The notes beneath the pieces were generated by a model that was not told the origin of the DNA, ran no database searches, and saw only the letters and a list, made by a program, of their open reading frames with translations. A program made the translations under genes and the position numbers. Below are positions 11,851 to 24,937 of a stretch of 64,000 nt of DNA, piece after piece; within the stretch, counting starts at the first letter, position 1, and every line of letters begins with the position of its first letter. The stretch is from positions 150,965,728 through 151,029,727 of the forward strand of contig OY754331.1 in the NCBI GenBank assembly GCA_963573305.1. Reading direction: 5' to 3'. The DNA comes from Pyrrhosoma nymphula (Eukaryota; Arthropoda; Insecta; Odonata; Coenagrionidae).

Positions 11851-12225
11851 ATGCTTAGCATGGACAACCAGGGGGGAGGGCCTTCGAGGGACTTTGGGGG
11901 CCCTTAGGGCCTTTTAATATAGCATATGATACAACCAGATATTTATTCTATCTACATGCCAAATTTCAGCTCAATCGGTCCAGTAGTTTTTGCGTGATGG
12001 AGCAACAGACAGGCAGAGACCATTACATTTTTATACATGTTAGTAAGGATCACACCCTTAACCCTGGAAAAATAGGGTTTCGGTTAATTGAACCCTACAG
12101 TGTTTGTTGTCTATCAGTGACAAACTCGTGTTCCAAATTTCATCAAAATCGGTCCTGTGGTTTAGGAGGAGATGTGGAACATACATACATACATACATAC
12201 ATTGACTTTTATATATATAAAGATA
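11850..12225 (+). mobile_element. two adjacent RTE-like LINE 3' tails ending in (ACAT)n
   Basis: Two successive segments carry the wording typical of RTE-type 3' untranslated tails: CCAAATTTCAGCTCAATCGG followed by TCCAGTAGTTTTTGCGTGAT near 11960-12000, then CCAAATTTCATCAAAATCGG followed by TCCTGTGGTTTAGGAGGAG near 12132-12175. The second ends in about six ACAT units (12179-12202) and a short TTTATATATA run. No open reading frame for the LINE is attached, so these are 5'-truncated copies. The family assignment rests on recognition of the tail, not on protein. Confidence 0.6.
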
Positions 12226-12955
12226 AAGATTGGGCAAAAATAATTCGCAATTTTAACATGTGAAAAGGCTAGGCTACTCCATTTTTGTTATGCAGAGGTT
12301 TCTTTGTTTGTTTTGCTTAATTGTTTACACTCCTGATACAAATTTAAAATGTTACTTTTAGATAAATGAAAGAACAAATGTTATAATTCTTCCATTCAAT
12401 TTTCGTATACCCATCGCGTTTTCCTCTAATTTTAGTTTTTAGCTCGAAAATCTCAAATTTTTGCACTACTTCAGCAATTGAATATTTTGTTTACTTGGAA
12501 ACCGCAGCATAGGCATGGAATAGAAATTCATGCCTGAGACATTTACGCCTCTTCAAAAAAAATTTCTTTAACAGATGTACTTTGAAATTTTAGCTGAAAT
12601 ATATTTCAACCCACCCTCTCCATGTGTGGTTAATGGCTGCTACAGAGTAAATGGTATTGATCACGTAATTTTGAAAGTGGTTACGTGAATCCTCCAGGGG
12701 CTGTAGAATATTGACCCAATCTACAGAACAACCTCAATGATAATTTCAGGAGCAAATGGTACAAGGAGATGACCCAATGCCCAATACCGGAGCAAATAGA
12801 ACAAGTTGATGACTCAAAACAAGGTATTGAGTCATCAAATTGTATTGAAGTAAATCAAGTAGTTTAAATCCTAAAAATGAAGAACATTTTCTGACATCAG
12901 CAAGACCAAGCCAGGTAGCAAATACCACATGTAAAAATAGGTTACTTGAAATTAT
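12226..12955. other. no gene recognised
   Basis: AT-rich; the minus-strand frame at 12746-12928 shows no domain. The 3' part may already belong to the Helitron relic that follows. Confidence 0.4.
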
Positions 12956-12959
12956 GACA

Positions 12960-14720
12960 GAACTAAATTATTCTTACCCTCAAGAGAGGAACGATCAGAA
13001 AAGAATCAGGCAAGAATTTGAGTCTTCCGATGATCGTCCAGAGCATTTAGAAATGATACGCGATCTTGCAAGAATCCAGAGAAGTGGAGAATCAAACGAA
13101 CAAAGGGAACTACGTTTGTAAAAGATAAGGCAACGATAAAATAACCAAAGAACAGAAGAATCAGACTCACAAAAAAATTAGCGGCTTCAAGACATGCGTG
13201 AACGAGCGGCTCACAGGCGTACAGAAGAGTTTGATGATGATCATCATCAACGATTGGAAGAAGAACGCCGGAGATATTCAAGACGACAACAATCATTACG
13301 GCTAAACCAAATACGTTCCTACAAGGTATCTACAACAGCTGATATGTCTTATCATAGTTTGCAACATTTAATTGTTGCTTGTATTCACTATAGAACATTG
13401 CATTTTCCCAAAGAACGTGTATCAAATCGAATTCATTGAGATTCGTTTGTGGACTGCTGCTTGCATGGTAGGATAGATCTACCACATCCAGAATTTCCAA
13501 ACAAGTTAGCGCGATCGTTTCTTCGATGTCATCCATTTTCTGATGACTTTTATGAAAGGATTCGAAATTTGAATTTATGCTATGCAATGGCTTCATTCAC
13601 CGTAGATCACGATCGAACAGTCAACGGTCGAGGAGTTTATAGTTACATTGCTAGCGGTCAAGTTTATCACAAACTTAATGTAGCAGCTCACCCTACTCAA
13701 AATGATGATGGAAAATTTTAACGGCCTCAATATCGATAGACAGATATTTATTTGGATAATCAGGATGCTCTTAATACTCGCACAAAAAATACCGTTAATC
13801 AAGGTATCAGCGAGAATATTATTAGTCTCTTGTAACATATATTGAGATCTGAAAATCCGTTTGCTCTTGGATTCAATATAATGCGGGAAGTAGAAGAAGA
13901 ATCTATTAGACGCGCTGCTGCAGATGGTGTAGAGAAGCCTTAAGTTAAGCTGCTTTTTGCGTTACCTGATGCCGTTGATCACAGAAGGTTTAACATCCCC
14001 CTTCAGAATGACGTTTGCGCCATTGTTACCCTCAACGCCGACCAAAGCTTTCCAGATAAAGAATTAATTATTCGTAAATGTGGGAAATAGTTATTTAACA
14101 ACACCATTGAAAGTCGTGTTGGGCCCTTTACCTATCCACTATTTTACCCAAAATTTGCAATTTTGGATTCTCTGTATTAATATTCCTTTAAGAACACCTT
14201 ATACCAGTCATCAAAATCGACTAGATTGAACTATCTCAGTACCGATTAGCATTTAGAGCTCAAATTGCCAAATATTTTCCTTCAGTCATCAACCTAAGAA
14301 ATCCTGATCGCCGCATTTTGAAGTTCAATGCTTTGCATTTCGGTGGTCAGCATTTTCAGCTATTCAGCAGTATTCAGCAGCTATTCAGCAGTATTCAATG
14401 GATTAAAGCTAATAAAAAAAATTACTTGCAGAAAACTGTACAAGAGCGATTCAATTTTTGAGTGGATTGTCTGAAAAAAGAATGCTGTTTTTGGTGAAAG
14501 GATTATTTTTTCCTCCTTCGTTTCTTGGATCTACACGTTTTTACACTGAAAATTTTGAAGAAGCTATGACCTTTATCCGTCGACTTGGATCATCAGACCT
14601 CTTTACCACAATGACGTGAAATCCTGAATGGCCATAATTTGCGGAAGCAGCTCGTACAACTTTTGAAGATGGATCAACCGTGCAACAATTTGCCCAAGAG
14701 CGCCCTCAGATGATTTCAGA
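12960..14720 (+). pseudogene. decayed Helitron replicase, N-terminal (Helitron_like_N) region
   Basis: Translated in shifting frames, this region reads as the N-terminal part of a Helitron Rep-helicase, the protein that starts rolling-circle transposition. In order: a charged RRQQ-type leader (about 13190-13310); the mutated remnant of the Cys-rich motif, then ALHFPKERV-type and CCLHGRIDLP motifs (13390-13490); the block with FASFTV-like and GQVYHKLN (13590-13690); a PQYRQIYI-like block with DNQDALNTR (13735-13790); and PPSFLGSTRFYTENFEEAMT then GSSDLFTTMT followed by NPEWP (14510-14640), the hallmark of the Helitron_like_N domain. Several stops and frame changes break it (for example after 13438, 13718, 13831 and within the NPEWP block). 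It stops before the HUH catalytic and helicase domains, and no Helitron TC/CTRR ends are identifiable. It is a non-functional relic. Confidence 0.85.
14331..14400 (+). repeat. short tandem expansion CAGCTATTCAGCAGTATT
   Basis: Within the Helitron relic the string ATTCAGCAG repeats about four times with small variations. This is a local slippage expansion inside the pseudogene. Confidence 0.7.
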
Positions 14721-14739
14721 ATTTCGTTATAAGAACATT

Positions 14740-16270
14740 TTTGTGTTAGTTGTGTTTTTTGAGTTTGCTTTATACTACCTAATAGTATCATCACTACTAT
14801 ATTTTAAAAAATAAATATCCGCTATGCTTTCCAAAGTTTGTGTTATTAAAACCATTAACCGCACTATGTGAATGCCTAATTAAAATAGACAATAAGTAGC
14901 AGAATAGGAGCATACAAGTCCTTAGTACACAAAATAAACATCGAGCAACGCTCGGTAACCAGGTACTTTTTACTATTCCGGCGAAGAAGTGATTTTTCCT
15001 GAGGTCAAAACTTCAATTGCAACTTAAATTATTCTCTTCTACCGCCGGGATACCTTATTGAAAATAAAAGCCTGCTTTTGTCCATTTAAATGCCTAATCA
15101 TGGGCACGTAAAGCTCAATTAATATTTCTGGTGAAAATAACTCCAAATTTGAGATGAATAAAAACTAATGGCGGTAATTACATAATTTTACTAAAAGCAC
15201 AAATTTTGCAATACATGAACGGCTATCATGTTAGATAATATGGACTCGCACGCTGGATACTTTAAATTGATTGCATTAGGTGACAGTTATAGAACTATTT
15301 TTTATTTTAAGGTAAGACCCACAACAATTTTCATACTGATGAAAGGGAAACCGTACAATTTGTTATTACCTACCAAATACACTGTACCAGAACAATATAT
15401 CATTACGGTAGCACCATTATCATTAACGGCCTTACTGAAAAATATGACGGAATATTAAAACATTGCAAATAGTCGAATTATTCACCACGACCATTACATT
15501 AATGCAAAATTCCAACTGCGCCCTTTTCAAGTGTATTTGTCAATCCCTCTTTCTACAAGGAAACTTTTTCCATTTTTTTCCACAACATAATGTTATAATA
15601 AAGGGCCACGCATTGTCGATAAAGTATCGGGATACGGCTCAAAACTCATTTAACGCAAAGGATTATGGGATTTGAAACTTAACCAATTCTCTCTCAGAAA
15701 ATTATGACTACTGAGCGTTCACTATATAAGATCCTGAGGCTTTCAAATAATTTATGATAGGTAGTTAACTTCTTATATGCTTTAAAACATGGAATATTTC
15801 AAATAATTTCATCTGGATCAAATAATGTCGTTTGAATCAAATAATGTAATTTGGAGCTGAAAATTTATAAAACTGGTTATAAGCTTTTTCTAATGGTGTT
15901 CATTTTTATTTTGCGTCAACAACTTCCTCTAATATACTTACTCACTCTCTTACTCCCAAGGCCATCTATACCCAAGCTGGGATTTGGATTCACCCACACT
16001 TGACCACCATCAGAATGACTGCTCATCCGTTGTCCCCACAGCCGACAATATCAACATCTTACACGACTCCATCCCACCACCTTCGTCTCGGTCTTCAAGG
16101 AGACCAAAATATTTTCACCTCGAAAATTAAAAGGACTATTCTGTTTTTCTCTAAAGGAAAAGAACGCTTTCTCTATAATACGACGATGCTTTTCAGGATT
16201 GATTGTTGAAAGACCAAGCAAACATATGGACCAAAAATTACAATATACAATTTTTTATAACTATCACACA
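14740..16270. other. no gene recognised
   Basis: AT-rich; small open frames at 15228-15458 and 15463-15675 show no domain. Confidence 0.4.
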
Positions 16271-16274
16271 CAGA

Positions 16275-16480
16275 AGACAATTAGAAATCAGGTAGGGCGC
16301 AGAGGAGTTGGAGAGAAGACAGCGTGGAACCCAATCCCAAAAAGAAGATCCAGGTCGATAGGGCACATCTTGAGAAAAAACTAATTCGTAAAAAAATACA
16401 AGAAAGGGCATATTAGAAAGTAAGTCCCCACGATAAAGACCAGGATACACGGACCAAATAAGAGGGACGAAAGAAGAATA
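16275..16480 (+). pseudogene. LINE reverse transcriptase C-terminal fragment
   Basis: The plus strand reads as the post-catalytic end of an RTE-like reverse transcriptase: EKTAWNPIPKRRSRSIGHIL, then RKN, stop, FVKK, KGHIRK and an RPGY-like segment in another frame. The RR-R-IGHILR block followed by an EGHI-like segment is the recurrent signature of these proteins downstream of the catalytic region. At least two stops and one frameshift are present, and neither the catalytic core nor the endonuclease is attached. A family-level call such as RTE is inference. Confidence 0.55.
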
Positions 16481-16499
16481 CTATTAAGATAGCTATCAT

Positions 16500-19400
16500 G
16501 AGTAAGGGTGTCACGAGCTAGTACTAAATGCGAAGAAATGAAGTAAAATCATGGATTAAAGAATGAAATGAATACGAGAGGTAACACACAGAGGGAATAT
16601 TTAACTTGTCTCTTCAACGACAATTATTCATAATAAATTGAGTTTAAACAGATATTAGGTTTTATAATGTCACCTATGTCATTCGAATTATTTTTACACA
16701 GGCATTTAACTCAAGATAGTGGCTAAAAGACTTTGTGGTTGACACTGCTAGATTAAATTTCGATTAGCTAAACCTTCTTTAGTACGACGTAAATTCAAGA
16801 GATAGTTTATTTTATTAAACCTTCCGAAAAAATATTAAGTATTAGCTTTTCTTTAAACGTAATGTCCTTGAAAAATCGTAAATATTATGTCGTTTAAGAA
16901 AAAATGCGCAATTTATGATTAAAAAATGCATAGACCCCTAGCGATGTAAAATTCAGATAAGGAATGCTTCGGGTTTGCCTAAGGAGATTAGGCGCAAGGG
17001 GGGTTGAACGTAGTCTTGTGAAAGAGAGCATCAATTCTGCAATCATGTGACTGATACAAGCCATAAAACGGATTTCAGGGTGTCGCAGGGGCCGAAGATA
17101 TGCAAAGCGTGTAATGTGTCGAGGAATGGGACTGTCTTTTGGGGAGGGTGTCGTCGGGGGTCCGAGGAGGATGAACAAATTGTGACTTGCAGGGAGATTG
17201 GGGTATAATCTTGGATATATGCAAAGGATGGTCCAACCCCTTAGCGCGAGGAGAAAGACCGAAATGAGATTACGACGTACTAGTATGAAGGGTGAAGGCT
17301 TATGGTATCGGCCATAATTAGGACGAATTATCTCAGTTAAAATTCTTAAACTTCCACATGAAGAGTTTGAAGGAACAAAATATCAAGTAAATTCGGAGCT
17401 CGCCCCGAGAAAAAAAAGTTTCCACACCGCTATTTACCTCTCAATGTTGGCCTTAAACGTTAATCAAATTACGAAGTTGCTGAAATACCTCTCTCGTCAT
17501 GACAGATATGTGAAATTAGAGTTGAGATTCAAGATGAGTAGTTAACTGAATTTATGCTCTTTAGCTAAGATTGCTTCGTTTTGACGGTGATGAGGACGAT
17601 AGTGTACCGTACACCTAAATGAATAGCATAGATGTTGTTACAGAACTCGGAATGGACTCAGAATGAACTGAAATTCCCATAGTGCAAATTTGAAACCATT
17701 TCACATGTTTATTCAGTCCTATCCGAGTTTCGCTACTTAAGAGCTCATGAGCTTCATTCTCTGCGTCTCCAGTGGATCTAATAATCTTCAATCCTATCTG
17801 TGCGTCTCCCTTAGAACTTCTGGATGGGAGTATGGCTATCTACCAGTGATAATTATGACGGATTTGGTCCTTTTAACGTAGTAAACACTTCATTACAGTG
17901 AAATTTTAATAAGATACAGAGCCCAGCTCCATTTGGCAGTTCAGACTGCGTTCTACTGATAGCTCTTTTATGTAATAAATTGTGCTTTCTCCTTAGCGGT
18001 GAATTAACTTTAGGAGCCGTAGAATGGTGTATACATTATTAAACATGTTAAACATGAAAATTACCTACTTACGAAATATTTATGTTTGTTACTTAAGGAT
18101 TCCATCAAAATTAATGTTAGATGGAAAACCCATGAATGGCCATAAATGTTATTACTAATAAAACGCAAGTTCAATACAATTACCTTTACAAATTCTAGTT
18201 CACGTTATTTTTGCCACTGAGCAATCAACAGATGAAAACACCCTATATTCTGTGCAGCAAGGAAAATGGCCGACATTTATGTCGCGCAAGGTTTGAGAAA
18301 ATTCTCACTGCTGATACATTGAACTGACCACTCTTGATCGATTTCAATTTATTCCAACCATTCAAGAACCATACATTAACACATTAACTCCACACACCGA
18401 GAAGATGAGCACGTATCCAATTACCCAAGGAATATTCGCCTAGTGTAGTTACATTAATTCACAGGAGACAAAATCACGAAGTGATACTGAACGCCACTCA
18501 CCAAATTTGGTATGCATCCCTTAGTAACGAGGCAAGCAGTTAAAGGAAGTAACTGAAGTGGGGTAGTAGCAATTTATATTGGACACAGAGTTTTCGGGCA
18601 TTATCACCTTCGTTTAAGAGTTAATCGTGACTTCTAAATCGATAGATATATAGTAACGATGAAGTAAATAGTTGTGTTCACCCGTAGCAAATGGACTTAC
18701 ATCGAGTGACGTATCTAGCTATTGTGATGATAGTATTTTCCTATTGATTTTAACACCAGATCACCCTTATATGGCGAGCAAAAGAGCACCAAACTAATTA
18801 ACTAATTATTAAAAATTTAACTAATTAAGAAAAAATTAATTTCAGAAACATGAAATGATCACCAAATGATCCCAAGCAATTTGGACCGAAAAAATAATAA
18901 AACCGACTGAGGGCTCGGGAAGGAAAGTTAAGGAGGAGATGACTCTGAAATGGAAGGAAGGGTGCAGTTGACCTTTGCATAAACTAGAAAAATGACTAGG
19001 CGTCATACCCTCGATAGTTTTTCTCCCTTGAAGCGTGCTGGGGACATCTCAAAACGCAAATTATATCAATGATATGAATATTAAACGTCCTGAAGCCTCC
19101 CTATCTGGGCGCCCTCCATGGGAGTCAGAGGAGTAAAAATAGGAAACATTGCCACCCTCTCCCATTCGCCCTGAATCCATTTGCCCAATTACAGTTGCCT
19201 CCACGATCTCATTCCGAGCGACGACCAAGGAAGCTTGAGTCCATTATCTCTCACATCGCACACTGCAATTTCCGCTTCCGACATTCTCGTACCACCTCCT
19301 CATACGTTTTCTCTTCCTTCACCTCCAAATTCGGATCTCTCAGCACACCCTCCCCCTCCCCGTCACAGCATCTCAGTCTTCCATACCGCTCATAAACTCC

Positions 19401-20685
19401 TCTCGACATCCTCCTACAGTGTCCTAACCCACTCGTTTCTCCTTACCCATACCGTAGAATTTCTTCACAAGGTGGGCTTCTCTGAGCAATAGAGAAGTCC
19501 TATTTCATTCAATGGCGGCTCTAAAGCTAAGCATTAGGGTTACAGTAAAATTGGTTTGCACCGAGGGAATTTTCTTCGTTCCCGCATTTTCCCTTTCCCT
19601 CCCATTCTTCCTCTTCTCCCTCCTTGCCAACCCTTTCTCTTTTCATTCATGCACGTCATGTTAATTCTCCTCTTTCTCCTCCTCTTTCCCCTCACTTTGA
19701 ATGTTTTCTCTAACCATTCCTCTCCCAACCTCCATTCTCGCCACCGTCACCACCATTAGCTGCTCATCATAATTATTACGCTGCTTTAAGGGTTCATTAT
19801 CTCCCCTCTTACCTCCCTCACCTTCATAATATAACGACAACCTCTCTGCCCTCTCCATCTTGCTTTATTTCATCCTTTTCCCACCTTCTCAGCCGTCAGT
19901 CTAGAAAACAGCAGTTCTGCCTGCTTTTCCCCCTTCCTTCAATCTGCACCAGTCTTCCCTCACCGTAACACAGCCTCATCATGGCGCCAAAAAACATACC
20001 ATTACCCAAATGTTTTTGCAAGGTTTTTCGTACTATGCATGGGGTTATATGTGCGTGAAGCGGGTGGAGGCTTTTTGCTCTCTTTTTAGAGGGGGGCATG
20101 CTCTCTCGCGATTCATAATGGGAACGTCTTAACTGTCGTCTTCAACCGCGGCCCTGCGTGGTGTGCGACACCTCCGGCTGGCATTCACCTCATTCCCGCT
20201 CCCACATTCTCCGTTCCTCCACCTAACAACAAAATTACTGCTATAAAACACAATTTTAATGCTTTATGGAGCAAACACATCCCTTATATCACTTTTTTCT
20301 ATATTTTATCTGAAGTTCGGTCAAAACAACTTTTGTTTCCTATAATTGAATCGGTGTTGGCTACCAAATGTATAACTGACTGAAGTATTTCATCGCAGTC
20401 TCCTTTTCTGTCCATAAATCTGCATCATTAAGAATTCATTTGAGGATAATTCTTCTTAGAGGTGGAATTCTCTTTCACCAGATATCAACAATATCAAATC
20501 ACCAAAGTGTTAAAGAAAAATATGTACGATTTTATCCTAAACACAGGGCTACGTGATGTACAAGAGGGTTATGATTGGTAGTTAAATTCTAATGTTGGCT
20601 GTCTGCAGCGCTCCATCTATCCCTGCTAATTAACTTACCCTCTAAAAGTACCTAGATACTTTCCTATTTATTTATCCTATTTCCT
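16500..20685. other. no gene recognised; pyrimidine-rich segment at 19200-19900
   Basis: No conserved protein is seen. From about 19160 to 19900 the plus strand is C/T-rich, giving overlapping Ser/Pro-rich frames on plus and Arg/Gly-rich frames on minus (for example 19181-19492 and 19540-19728) that look like composition artefacts. The segment 20120-20230 is more GC-rich and unidentified. Confidence 0.4.
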
Positions 20686-20689
20686 ATTC

Positions 20690-20990
20690 CTATGAATTTA
20701 TCCCTTGGACTTCCTCTTTGGACTTTCTCCGCTATTTTTCCTTCAATTATATTCTTCAAAAACCCATTGTGCCTCATGGCGTGTCCAATCCATCTGGCCC
20801 TCAAATGATCCTTACTTCTTCTTCTCTTCGGTATAATTCTTCATTTCTTATGCATCCATTCTTTTGATCTTCAGCTTCCTCCTCCAACACCAGCTTTCGA
20901 ATGCTTCTAATCTTTTCTGGTCTGCTTTTCCAATGGTTCCTATATCTTTTCCACAGTGTACTGTGCTTCACACGAATGTTTTTACATACT
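20690..20990 (-). pseudogene. LINE reverse transcriptase C-terminal fragment (RTE-like)
   Basis: On the minus strand one frame reads YVKTFV, stop, then TIGKADQKRLEAFESWCWRR followed by KLKIKRMDA; another reads RARWIGHAMRHNGFLKNIIE then GKIAEKVQRGSPRD. These are the ordered signatures of the C-terminal part of RTE-type reverse transcriptases (FVKTFVWS, RLEAFE-WCWRR, RWIGH-RHN, IIEGKI, RG-PR). The copy carries at least three stops and a frameshift and lacks the catalytic core and endonuclease. Its orientation is opposite to the related fragment at 16.3 kb. It is a dead insertion remnant. Confidence 0.75.
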
Positions 20991-20999
20991 GTTCGTAGA

Positions 21000-22061
21000 A
21001 GAGTGATGAAGATAAAACGGTCGGAGAGAATCACCTCGGGAGAAGTACTACAAAGTACTAAGGAGGAATGATGCGTCACAAAATTTCTATGAAGTCAAAG
21101 AGGACAAACATTTCACGTGCTTTTAGATATACTACTCACGTCTACTGAGGACAAAAATGGAAGGAAAAATAAGTTAATCGAAAAATTGCAGAGAAATACA
21201 AATAATGGCATAAATGAAGCAAATGACATGGGATGCTGAAATTAGTAATTATTAAGAAAGAAAGAGGTGATCTAATAAGAGAATGGAGACGAGAGCTGCA
21301 GCAAGCCATGATTGATGAATTATTAAGATGACAATACCCCACATAACTTACATCAGATGCCTTAATAAGAAAGGAAGATATTTTAGATTTTCTTTCTCGA
21401 AAAATTAACATAATTTCAACGAACCAAGGATTTCTAATTTATGCACAAAATTAATTTGGAATCCACATGAATGCATGTACCAAAAATATAATTGTAACTT
21501 GTCTTCCACTAATTATTCAAATAACTAACACCGTCGTTTCAATTTCTTTTTTCCCCTTCAAATAACTATAAAATCATTTCGCACTCCGTGCCTAGCGAAC
21601 TGTGAGTACAATAAGAGCTAGGGAACCGGAGTGCGCGAGGAATAAACAAACACATGGGAGCCGTTTGGAACGTATTTACGGTGGATGTGCGCCTCGGGGA
21701 AAATCAGGAGCTCAACTCCGAGTTAGATCTACAGAATTGCAAAAATGGTATCATGAGTTTTAACTGCACCGAGAATCCTTGCTTCTTGCTTACTTACGCA
21801 AGGAGGCATTCTCGTCCACTTTTAAAGCCTCCGCTTCTTGAGTTACCCGAGAGTCCGCTGGGTCTTAATGCAAGCAATGTGAAAAGTCAACGACTGACAT
21901 CTACGTTACTTGAATATTATATACGGCCAAAGCAAACGTGTCAAAACATAATTAGGTGCAATTCAAAATTTTTAATATTCCTAATAATATATTCCTAATA
22001 ATATATTAAGTAGTCACAAATCCTCATTTTAACTCGAACTCTTCCTTTCACTGCCGTCGAG
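21000..22061. other. no gene recognised; 14-bp tandem at 21977-22004
   Basis: ATTCCTAATAATAT is repeated twice in tandem at 21977-22004. The 114-codon plus-strand frame at 21654-21998 matches nothing I know, and its last 10 codons lie in that tandem repeat, so I do not call it a gene. Confidence 0.45.
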
Positions 22062-22488
22062 CAGGGGTCGGCAAATTTTTGAGGTGGAAGAGTCAAATGT
22101 GTCCCTCACAGAAGTGTAAAGATTATTCAAGGGCCAATAATATATTTTTTTAAATAAGGAAAATTTAAATTATTATCATAAAAAATTATAAAATTAACTA
22201 TTTCGTAGTTAGATCAAGAAAAAATCAATGTTTTATTGTACTCCTTTAAAGAATTAATACGGTCAAATTTTGCTTATAAAAAAGGTTAATCTTCCTAATG
22301 TAAGTAAATGTGCTGCGGATTAATTAATTAGTAAATGAAGTTATAAGATCATTAACTAGCTAGATTATTAAGATTAGAAAATTAGGAATTAAGTATTCAG
22401 TCAAACGATTTTCAGGATACTTCAGAGCTACATTAGTGGAACTAAAGAGCCGCGTTTGGCTCGCGAGCCGCGGTTTTACGACCCCTTG
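22062..22488. mobile_element. hAT (Charlie-type) non-autonomous remnant
   Basis: The left end CAGGGGTCGGCAAA (22062) and the right end with GCTCGCGAGCCGCGG followed by TTTTACGACCCCTTG (to 22488) are the characteristic termini of hAT elements whose ends read CAGGGGTCGGCAAA / TTTGCCGACCCCTG. The right end has decayed. Flanks CCGTCGAG and CCTAGAG are similar but not a clean 8-bp duplication. The interior is AT-rich with no transposase. It is about 427 bp long. Confidence 0.7.
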
Positions 22489-22489
22489 C

Positions 22490-24605
22490 CTAGAGTTTCC
22501 TCTCTTCAAGTATTTTTTAATTTCCAGTTCGGATGAGATGGTAAAGAGACTGACAATACTTTTCATTTGGAGACATTTTGATAGAAGGTATGAGCAGAAA
22601 AGAAAAATAGTAAAATATTAAAAAGTGACAACATACTGCTGTAAAATATATGAGATTATTTGGGAGTCAAGTTACCGTCATCTAATGAAAATAGCTAAAT
22701 GAATGTGCATAGCAAATGAAAAACGGATTTAGTACTATCCCATTAAAATCAAAACGCGAAAATATGAATAATTACCATTGGCAGATGAGTGGTAATCAAC
22801 AAAGCGAAAGAGTTTGTTGTCATTAACCGTAATTTGGCGTTTTCATCTCTTTTCGGGGCTGATGAATATATTTGCTATGAGATGATTTAATGATGGCATT
22901 CTTTTAAATTAGCCACGGTCACTTCAATCAGTTATACCCTCATTCAGTTCACCTAAGCATGCAATGCGCGCGTTATCAAAGTTATTTAATGCGTTATAAA
23001 AATTTCAAATCCATTGATATTTTTTTCAACAAAGACTTTAATTCATTTGTGGTGAGAGTTGGACGAAAAAAATTGACATTTATGTCGTACCGTTGCTGCC
23101 AATTTTTCGACCACGAGTTTTCAATTTTTTGCGTCGAGTTTTCATTTGGGCAGTCCCCCCACAAAACAGTTAGGACACGCACACTATTATGTAAGTGCCA
23201 GGTGCGAAATGTTTAAGTCATATTCGCAGATATTTTTCCATTTTTTTCTTGTGGGTCATGAGAACATAACACCCCCCACCAGGGAGACTACAAAAGTCAT
23301 TTTCCTGCCCGAGCTAAAGTAAAATTAAAATGCTGACATCATATTTACATGATTACAATGGGCATGCAATATTTTTAACTAGTAATGCCGAATTAACATT
23401 ACTATAGTGATGAAATTAAATGCCTTTAGGCATGAAGCAAGCAAAATACCTTCGTATTAAAACTCCTCGGAATTTGTAAAGTTCGATCACATAATTGAGG
23501 CTATTCTCATTTTCTGTTATACCTAGGCCAACATACGTTCAATTTTGCATAAATGGCACTTTCACTGAAGAATTATGCACCAAGGAATTAGTGGTACTCA
23601 ATAGTAGTGTACATATTCCCTATAAACTGAGTATTTAACGCTTTATCCAATTAATTATTTACTTTACTTGCTAAATTCATGCATCTCATACAAGTTGTTC
23701 GTTGCAAGTACTTCAAGTTATAGGCAACACTTTCCATCATGACCACTGATCATAATGTTGATAGACCACACGTCGCAAATGAACACAGAAGGTTAGCTAC
23801 GCAGCTAAAAGTTTTCCATTTTGATGATCATCTACTTACTTACAGACGGACATCTAATACATTGAAGTACCCATATAGTACATAGTGTACTACCCGCAAA
23901 TGGTAGAATTATGACTCAAAATTCATCACGCAACGAAAAAACTTCGACTACACCCAATATTCCTAATTTACTTTGCCAAGCAATTCACAACTTATTCTTA
24001 TTTTTAGTCTACGGTAGTAAGGAGACACTTATGACAGCAGATAACCTGTGAGAATAGGCTTTCCCTCTTAAATATATTTACAGGTGTTGATATAAAAAAT
24101 TACTTACTTCCGATTACTGTACTTAATTCTCAAATTAACTGGTTAGGTGAATAGCTGCTTAGGTAAAATCTATGTGAACAGGTAAATTTTAAATTAAATT
24201 TGCAAATATTGGCTTATAAGCCATTAAAATATAGCTTATAACTATTTATTTATTATAACTTATTATATTTCTATAATAAGAACAACCAAATTAAAAGTTT
24301 AGCCTACAACGATAAATTGAATTTTTAGGAGAAAATCTATCATGGTGATATTATATTCGTTTGGTATATAATGAAGGTCAAATATCTACTGTACACTAAC
24401 ATAAACGCTAAGAAAGGCAAAGAGACTCAAAATGTGTTAAATTTGATCACGAGCATACATGACTAAAATTCCATAGATATGCCAGATATTGCAGGAACTT
24501 AGATTTCCTTAGGAGTATTTAAAAATATGAAATATATATCTTTGCCAAAATGCTAGTTATATAAAAATGTCTAATATAAATATTAAATCAAAAAGTCCCT
24601 CCATA
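22490..24605. other. no gene recognised
   Basis: AT-rich sequence; open frames at 22959-23216 and its reverse shadow have no domain. Confidence 0.45.
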
Positions 24606-24937
24606 TTGTGATGGTCTGCGGCCATCGCAGTTTTTTTTCTTTCTTTTCACTTTTCTTGGCCTCTACACTAGGCATTGGGCTCGACGAAGGGATATGAACT
24701 GATAATACACTGGATAGAAGAATATGAACTGATCTGGGATTGGATCTTGGTCTTGATCTTACGATTGGTCTAATTTGCTACCCCTGAACTGACGCTTGCG
24801 CTGAACTGATCTTCTCATACATACGACCTTCGCACCACTTGGACTTGGATACCCGGAACCTCTCCACACACGGCGCCTCACGTCGAGGCGCCGCTTGTTT
24901 TCCCGATTCCTGCCTTTCACAGGGCGGAACCTTTGCC

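Noticed and set aside
19181..19858. Overlapping Ser/Pro-rich and Arg/Gly-rich open frames
   Set aside because: Pyrimidine-rich composition opens both strands; no motif or conserved domain.
21654..21998. 114-codon plus-strand open frame
   Set aside because: No known domain; its last codons fall in a 14-bp tandem repeat.
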